Of a stretch of 64,000 nucleotides of DNA, positions 59,822-64,000 are shown one piece after another; position 1 is the first letter of the stretch, and each line of letters starts with the position of its first letter. Origin of the DNA: an uncultured Eubacteriales bacterium (GTDB lineage: Bacteria > Bacillota > Clostridia > Lachnospirales > Lachnospiraceae); assembly GCA_900314885.1 (NCBI GenBank), contig OMWY01000001.1, positions 186,001-250,000 on the forward strand, read 5' to 3'. The position numbers and the translations under genes were made by a program. The notes under the pieces were generated by a model. That model was not told where the DNA came from and did no database searches. It saw only the letters and a program-made list of their open reading frames with translations.

Positions 59822-60781
59822 ATGAATAAATCATTGCAGCACTCAAGGAAGCGGCAGCAGATGAAGGTTATCTTGGCATTTTCGATAATCCCTCTTGTGC
59901 TCCTCATCGTGTTCACGTACCTTCCTTTTGGAGCCATGGTAAGGTACAGCTTTTATGACATGACATACACAAGAATCAAGAAGTTCGTGGGACTTAAGAA
60001 CTATGTGACCATTTTCACGAACAAGAAGTATATAGCGCCGCTTGTAACTTCGCTTTACTATATGGCTGGCGCTGTTGTTCAGGTTTTCTTGGCCCTCTAC
60101 CTTGCGACTATTCTGTCAAGCGCGGTTAAGGCTAAGAACCTCTGGAGAGGGTTAATTTTCTTCCCTTACCTTATAAGCGGTATCGCGATCGGTTTCATTT
60201 TCAAGTTCTACTATACTAAGGGCTTCGTGCTTGATACAGTTCTCTCATGGTTTGGCGTTGCGAATACCCCTTACTGGTTAAAGGATAAGGCAGTAAATAA
60301 CTGGTCGCTTGTCTATTCGTCGGTATGGCGCTACCTCGGGCAGAACATGGTCCTCTTTATAGGAGCCATAATGTCAGTCGATGACACCCTCTATGAGGCG
60401 GCCGAGGTCGACGGCGCTAATAAATGGCAGCAGTTCTGGCATATTATTATGCCGAGCATCAAGACTATAGTTACGCTTAATATTATTCTTTCGATAACCG
60501 GTTCACTCTCAGCCTTCGAGGCGCCATTCGTAATCACGAACGGACAGAACGGTACGGGAACCTTCTTCACGACTATGAATACCATAGCCCATACAAACCA
60601 GAAGGTCGGACTCGCAAGCGCCATGGCTGTATTCCTACTCGTGGTTATTCTTCTCTGCTCGGGCGCTCAGAAGCTCTTCTTCAAATTCCTCTACAGGAAC
60701 GCGAATACGGAGGATGAGACCTACGCGGCTATGAAAAAACGCAAAAAAGAAATGAAATCGGCAAAAAAGGAGGCGGTATAA
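59822..60781 (+). CDS. Manno-oligosaccharide ABC permease 1
   Basis: A 319-residue permease with about six helices. The first is VILAFSIIPLVLLIVFTYLP; the EAA loop reads LYEAAEVDGANKWQQFW near 195. The C-terminus is a Lys-rich tail. I chose ATG 59822 because GGAGG lies upstream; the in-frame ATG at 59804 precedes that site. The next permease starts right after its stop. Confidence 0.9.
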   Translation: MNKSLQHSRKRQQMKVILAFSIIPLVLLIVFTYLPFGAMVRYSFYDMTYTRIKKFVGLKNYVTIFTNKKYIAPLVTSLYYMAGAVVQVFLALYLATILSSAVKAKNLWRGLIFFPYLISGIAIGFIFKFYYTKGFVLDTVLSWFGVANTPYWLKDKAVNNWSLVYSSVWRYLGQNMVLFIGAIMSVDDTLYEAAEVDGANKWQQFWHIIMPSIKTIVTLNIILSITGSLSAFEAPFVITNGQNGTGTFFTTMNTIAHTNQKVGLASAMAVFLLVVILLCSGAQKLFFKFLYRNANTEDETYAAMKKRKKEMKSAKKEAV

Positions 60782-61654
60782 ATGACAGGAGCAAGGCGCA
60801 TAAAGGGTGGTAAGCATCACTACAGCGGCGGATACTATATCTGGACGGTTGTGAAATATTTTTCACTCGTATTTTTCTCCTTCCTATCAATTCTCCCTAT
60901 AGTCTCCTGCGTAATTACCGCATTTAAAACTGAGGAAGAATATCAGAGCACTAATGTTATGATACCGCCTAAGAGCTGGCTTTATTTCGGGAATTTCACC
61001 TCAGCCTTTAATAAGGCCGGTATGGGAAGAGCCTTTATTAATTCGGCGATAGTGGTTGTCTGTGTGCTAATTATTTCAATATTAATCGGCTCGCAGTTAG
61101 CTTACGTACTTAACAGATTTAAATTTCACGGGAACGCTTTTATCAGGAACCTTTTTACCGTAGCGGCTTTACTTCCGGGAATCGCTATGCAGGTCGCGAC
61201 CTATAAAATAATGATGACACTCCATTTTATAAATACTCTTTACGGATATGTCGTCATGATGTGCGGAACCGATGTAATTTCGATTTATATATTTATTCAG
61301 TTCTATGAAAATCTGCCTGTATCGCTTGACGAATCAGCGATAATTGACGGAGCGAGCTACTTCAAGGTTTATTGGTCTATCCTCCTTCCGCTTCTTAAGC
61401 CTGCGATAACCACGGTCTGCATCCTAAAGGGAGTCGGAGTTTACAATGAATATTATTGCGCCCAGCTCTATTTACAGAAGCCTGAGCTTGCGACCATTTC
61501 TAAGTCTCTCTATACATTTACGGGACCGCTCGGGAGCAAATATAACCTTATCTGCGCGGGTGTAATTATTTCACTCTTACCTGCCCTGATACTCTTTATA
61601 GCCTGCCAGAAGCAGATATATAATGGAATCGCGGCAGGCGCTGTAAAGGGATGA
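60782..61654 (+). CDS. Manno-oligosaccharide ABC permease 2
   Basis: A 290-residue permease with about six helices and the EAA loop LDESAIIDGASYFKVYW near 185. It ends QIYNGIAAGAVKG as usual for the MalG-like group. AAGGAGG lies in the 3' end of the preceding gene. It forms the channel with permease 1; the ATPase is not encoded here. Confidence 0.9.
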   Translation: MTGARRIKGGKHHYSGGYYIWTVVKYFSLVFFSFLSILPIVSCVITAFKTEEEYQSTNVMIPPKSWLYFGNFTSAFNKAGMGRAFINSAIVVVCVLIISILIGSQLAYVLNRFKFHGNAFIRNLFTVAALLPGIAMQVATYKIMMTLHFINTLYGYVVMMCGTDVISIYIFIQFYENLPVSLDESAIIDGASYFKVYWSILLPLLKPAITTVCILKGVGVYNEYYCAQLYLQKPELATISKSLYTFTGPLGSKYNLICAGVIISLLPALILFIACQKQIYNGIAAGAVKG

Positions 61655-61677
61655 AATTATTATTTGGAGGGAAATTA

Positions 61678-62847
61678 ATGGACTTAAAAAAGGAAGCCAT
61701 GAATCATCTTAAAAATGTGGTGATTCCCTTCTGGGAAGCCCTTAAGGATGATGAGTACGGCGGGTTCTACGGATATATGGATTATGACCTTAAATTAGAT
61801 AAAAAAGCCGAGAAGGGCTGCATACTTAACAGCCGTGAGCTCTGGTTTTTCTCTCAGGCTTATAGAATCTTAGGCGATAAGGAATTAAGAGAGTGCGCTG
61901 ATCATGCTTATCTCTTCTTAAAAAATAATTTTTATGACAGGGAACATGGCGGTGTAGTATGGTCTCTTACCTATGACGGAAAGTACGCAGATACGACAAA
62001 GCACACTTACTGTCAGGCCTTCGCGATATATGGTCTCGCGGCGTATTATGAGATAACGAAGGATCCCGAAGTCCTTAAGCTCGCGCTTGACTTATACCAT
62101 ACAATAGAGGATAAATGTCGCGACGAGGGCGGGTACCTTGAGGCTTTTAATATCGATTTTTCGCCTGTTTCGAACGAAAAGTTATCGGAAAACGGAGTTG
62201 AGGCGACCCGCACCATGAATACCCTCCTTCATGTATATGAAGGATACGCGGAATTATTGCGTGTTTCGGGGAGCGAAGAAATAAAGAAAAATATCAGGGA
62301 AATAATTGATATTTTTACAGAGAAAATGTTTAATCCGGAAAGACACAGATTAGAGGTTTTCTTCGACCACGATTATAATTCTCTGATAGACTTAATTTCT
62401 TACGGCCACGATATAGAATCCGCCTGGCTCCTTGAATGGGGCGCTGAGGTTTTAGGCGATAAGGACTATATCGAGAAAACCCGTAAAATGACCTCAGTCC
62501 TTACAAAAAATATTTACGATACCGCCTTTGACGGCCATTCGCTTCCTCAGGAATGCGAAAGAGGCGTCGTAAATACTGACAGAGTCTGGTGGGTTCAGGC
62601 AGAGGCTGTAAACGGATTCCTAAATGGCTATGAAAAAGAAAATAACGAGGAATACTTAAAAGCCGCGGGAGCTGAATTTAATTATATTATGGCCTACATG
62701 ATCGATTCACGTAAAGGCTCCGAGTGGTTCTGGTTACTCGACAAGGATAATAAGCCTTACGAAACAAAGCCTATCGTGGAACCATGGAAATGTCCTTATC
62801 ATAACGGAAGGATGCTTTTTAGAATTTTGGAGGATAAAAATCTATGA
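61678..62847 (+). CDS. Cellobiose/mannobiose 2-epimerase
   Basis: A 389-residue (alpha/alpha)6-barrel enzyme of the N-acylglucosamine/cellobiose 2-epimerase family. Conserved histidines and aromatic residues are visible in [16 protein letters not shown] (near 240) and [13 protein letters not shown] at the end; [17 protein letters not shown] (near 180) is also typical. It converts beta-1,4-mannobiose to mannosyl-glucose, the substrate of the next enzyme. ATG 61678 has GGAGGG 7 nt upstream; an ATG at 61651 overlaps the permease gene. The gene overlaps the GH130 start by 4 nt. Confidence 0.9.
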   Translation: MDLKKEAMNHLKNVVIPFWEALKDDEYGGFYGYMDYDLKLDKKAEKGCILNSRELWFFSQAYRILGDKELRECADHAYLFLKNNFYDREHGGVVWSLTYDGKYADTTKHTYCQAFAIYGLAAYYEITKDPEVLKLALDLYHTIEDKCRDEGGYLEAFNIDFSPVSNEKLSENGVEATRTMNTLLHVYEGYAELLRVSGSEEIKKNIREIIDIFTEKMFNPERHRLEVFFDHDYNSLIDLISYGHDIESAWLLEWGAEVLGDKDYIEKTRKMTSVLTKNIYDTAFDGHSLPQECERGVVNTDRVWWVQAEAVNGFLNGYEKENNEEYLKAAGAEFNYIMAYMIDSRKGSEWFWLLDKDNKPYETKPIVEPWKCPYHNGRMLFRILEDKNL

Positions 62848-64000
62848 AAATGGGACTTCATCCGAATTATTATATTGAGAAAGAAAAACAGGAGAAACTG
62901 ATAGAGAGGAATAATAATAAGTCCGATTTTTATAACGGAATCTTTGACCGCTATGAAAATCCTGTCCTTACCCGCGACTTTGTACCGGTAGAGTGGCGCT
63001 ATGACCTAAATCCTGAAACGAATCCTTATTTTGAGGAGAGGCTTGGAATTAACGCTGTATTTAATCCCGGCGCCATTTACTTAAACGGTAAATTTTACCT
63101 TGTGGCGAGAGTTGAGGGAGCGGACAGAAAATCATTTTTCGCTGTGGCTGAGAGTGATACCGGAGTGGACCATTTTCGCTTCTGGGATAAGCCAATCGAG
63201 CTTCCCGATACCTGCCCTGATGAGACGAATGTCTACGATATGCGACTCACCAAGCACGAGGACAGATGGATTTACGGGGTATTCTGCTCTGAGAGCAAGG
63301 ACAAGAAGAACGCTGACCTGTCGGCGGCTGTAGCTGAGGCGGGAATCGTGAGAACCAAGGACCTTAAGAACTGGGAGAGGCTTCCGAACCTTAAGACTCT
63401 TCACTCACCTCAGCAGCGTAACTGCTCCCTTCATCCTGAATTTGTAAACGGCAAGTACGCCTTCTATACCCGCCCTATGGATGACTTCATAGATACCGGA
63501 TCTGGGTCGGGAATAGGCTTTGGCCTTTGCGATGATATAGAGCACGCTGTCATAGATGAAGAGAAAATGACCAGCATCAGGCGCTACCACACGATTACCG
63601 AGAGTAAAAACGGTGAGGGTGCCGTGCCTATTAAGACAGATAAGGGTTGGATTCATATAGCCCACGGCGTCAGAAATACGGCGGCCGGCCTTCGCTACGT
63701 AATCTATGCCTTCGCGACCGATCTTAAGGATCCGTCAAAGGTCATCGCCGAGCCGGGCGGTCTTCTTATTGGACCTCGCGAGGGAGAGAGAGTCGGAGAT
63801 GTTTCAAACGTCGTATTTACAAATGGAGCGATTGAAACAGAGGACGGCAGGATATTTATCTACTACGCGTCAAGCGACACGAGGACGCATGTCGCGACGA
63901 CTACGGTTGAGAGACTCATAGATTATGTATTTAACGCGCCGCGCGACCCATACCGCTCAAATCTTTGCGTAAAGCAGAGAGTAGAACTTATCGAGAAGAA
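62844..64000 (+). CDS. 4-O-beta-D-mannosyl-D-glucose phosphorylase, GH130 (partial)
   Basis: The first 385 residues of a GH130 subfamily-1 phosphorylase; the 3' end lies outside the window. It shows the five-bladed-propeller start [20 protein letters not shown], the central [20 protein letters not shown], and the catalytic-Asp motif [10 protein letters not shown] near 130. It splits mannosyl-glucose with phosphate to mannose 1-phosphate and glucose, so mannobiose is used without spending ATP on the mannose part. GGAGGA lies 9 nt upstream. The pairing with the epimerase is the known bacterial mannan pathway. Confidence 0.92.
   Translation, partial: MKMGLHPNYYIEKEKQEKLIERNNNKSDFYNGIFDRYENPVLTRDFVPVEWRYDLNPETNPYFEERLGINAVFNPGAIYLNGKFYLVARVEGADRKSFFAVAESDTGVDHFRFWDKPIELPDTCPDETNVYDMRLTKHEDRWIYGVFCSESKDKKNADLSAAVAEAGIVRTKDLKNWERLPNLKTLHSPQQRNCSLHPEFVNGKYAFYTRPMDDFIDTGSGSGIGFGLCDDIEHAVIDEEKMTSIRRYHTITESKNGEGAVPIKTDKGWIHIAHGVRNTAAGLRYVIYAFATDLKDPSKVIAEPGGLLIGPREGERVGDVSNVVFTNGAIETEDGRIFIYYASSDTRTHVATTTVERLIDYVFNAPRDPYRSNLCVKQRVELIEK

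Noticed and set aside
1..64000. CRISPR arrays, tRNA or rRNA genes, prophage and intact insertion sequences.
   Set aside because: I looked for regularly spaced repeats, tRNA T-arm sequences, rRNA segments, integrases and transposases and saw none.

Overview
The window comes from a low-to-mid GC Gram-positive anaerobe, most likely a gut or rumen Lachnospiraceae (Lachnospira/Butyrivibrio/Roseburia-like). The support is the Firmicutes-type gdpP-rplI-dnaB operon, lipoprotein-anchored ABC sugar-binding proteins with long Ser/Ala linkers, YesM/YesN-type two-component regulators, a dlt operon, and a beta-mannan route through cellobiose 2-epimerase and mannosylglucose phosphorylase. No rRNA, tRNA, CRISPR array, prophage or intact insertion sequence was seen.

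Layout. 0-1 kb: tail of a broken surface-type protein and an SGNH esterase. 1.1-6.4 kb: gdpP-rplI-dnaB, a PHP phosphatase and a DUF212 membrane protein. 6.4-9.7 kb: an HPr-like protein that keeps Ser46 but has lost His15 (Crh-like), behind a structured leader, then deoD-deoC-deoB. 9.7-12 kb: a two-gene module, a YjbR/MmcQ-TerB-C fusion plus a DUF2791/BrxD-like ATPase. 12-18.5 kb: AraC regulator, ABC importer and GH36 alpha-galactosidase. 18.5-24.3 kb: an operon resembling opine/amine oxidases (2Fe-2S protein, FAD/ferredoxin subunit, BFD-like subunit, DAO-type subunit, truncated ornithine-cyclodeaminase-like protein), set among many short palindromes, followed by a PAP2 protein. 24.3-35 kb: an exported trigger-factor-like lipoprotein, then a maltodextrin locus (LacI regulator, MalE/F/G-like importer, lipoprotein amylase) with an SGNH protein and a YesM-like kinase in the same operon. 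35-46.7 kb: LplB/YtcP-type permeases, two paralogous binding proteins, a YesN-like regulator, GH29 fucosidase and GH31 glucosidase/xylosidase. 46.8-53.1 kb: dltABCD, an unlabelled dltX-like peptide and an OmpR-type two-component system. 53.4-64 kb: a galactomannan/beta-mannan locus (GH36, LacI, importer, AraC, cellobiose 2-epimerase, GH130 phosphorylase running off the end).

How it fits together. Four ABC importers feed cytoplasmic glycosidases or phosphorylases: alpha-galactosides, maltodextrins, probably fucosylated and alpha-glycosylated oligosaccharides, and manno-oligosaccharides. Each locus carries its own AraC, LacI or YesM/YesN regulator. The Crh-like protein could connect sugar status to global repression, but no ccpA or hprK is in view.

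Most worth a second look: the YjbR-TerB-C/ATPase pair; the dltX-like gene overlapping dltD; the Crh-like HPr with its structured leader; matched CAAGAAT direct-repeat promoters on the two halves of the mannan operon; a palindrome family at gene borders that seems to add short C-terminal peptides; leader hairpins, one of which buries a ribosome binding site; and a binding-protein gene that looks leaderless.
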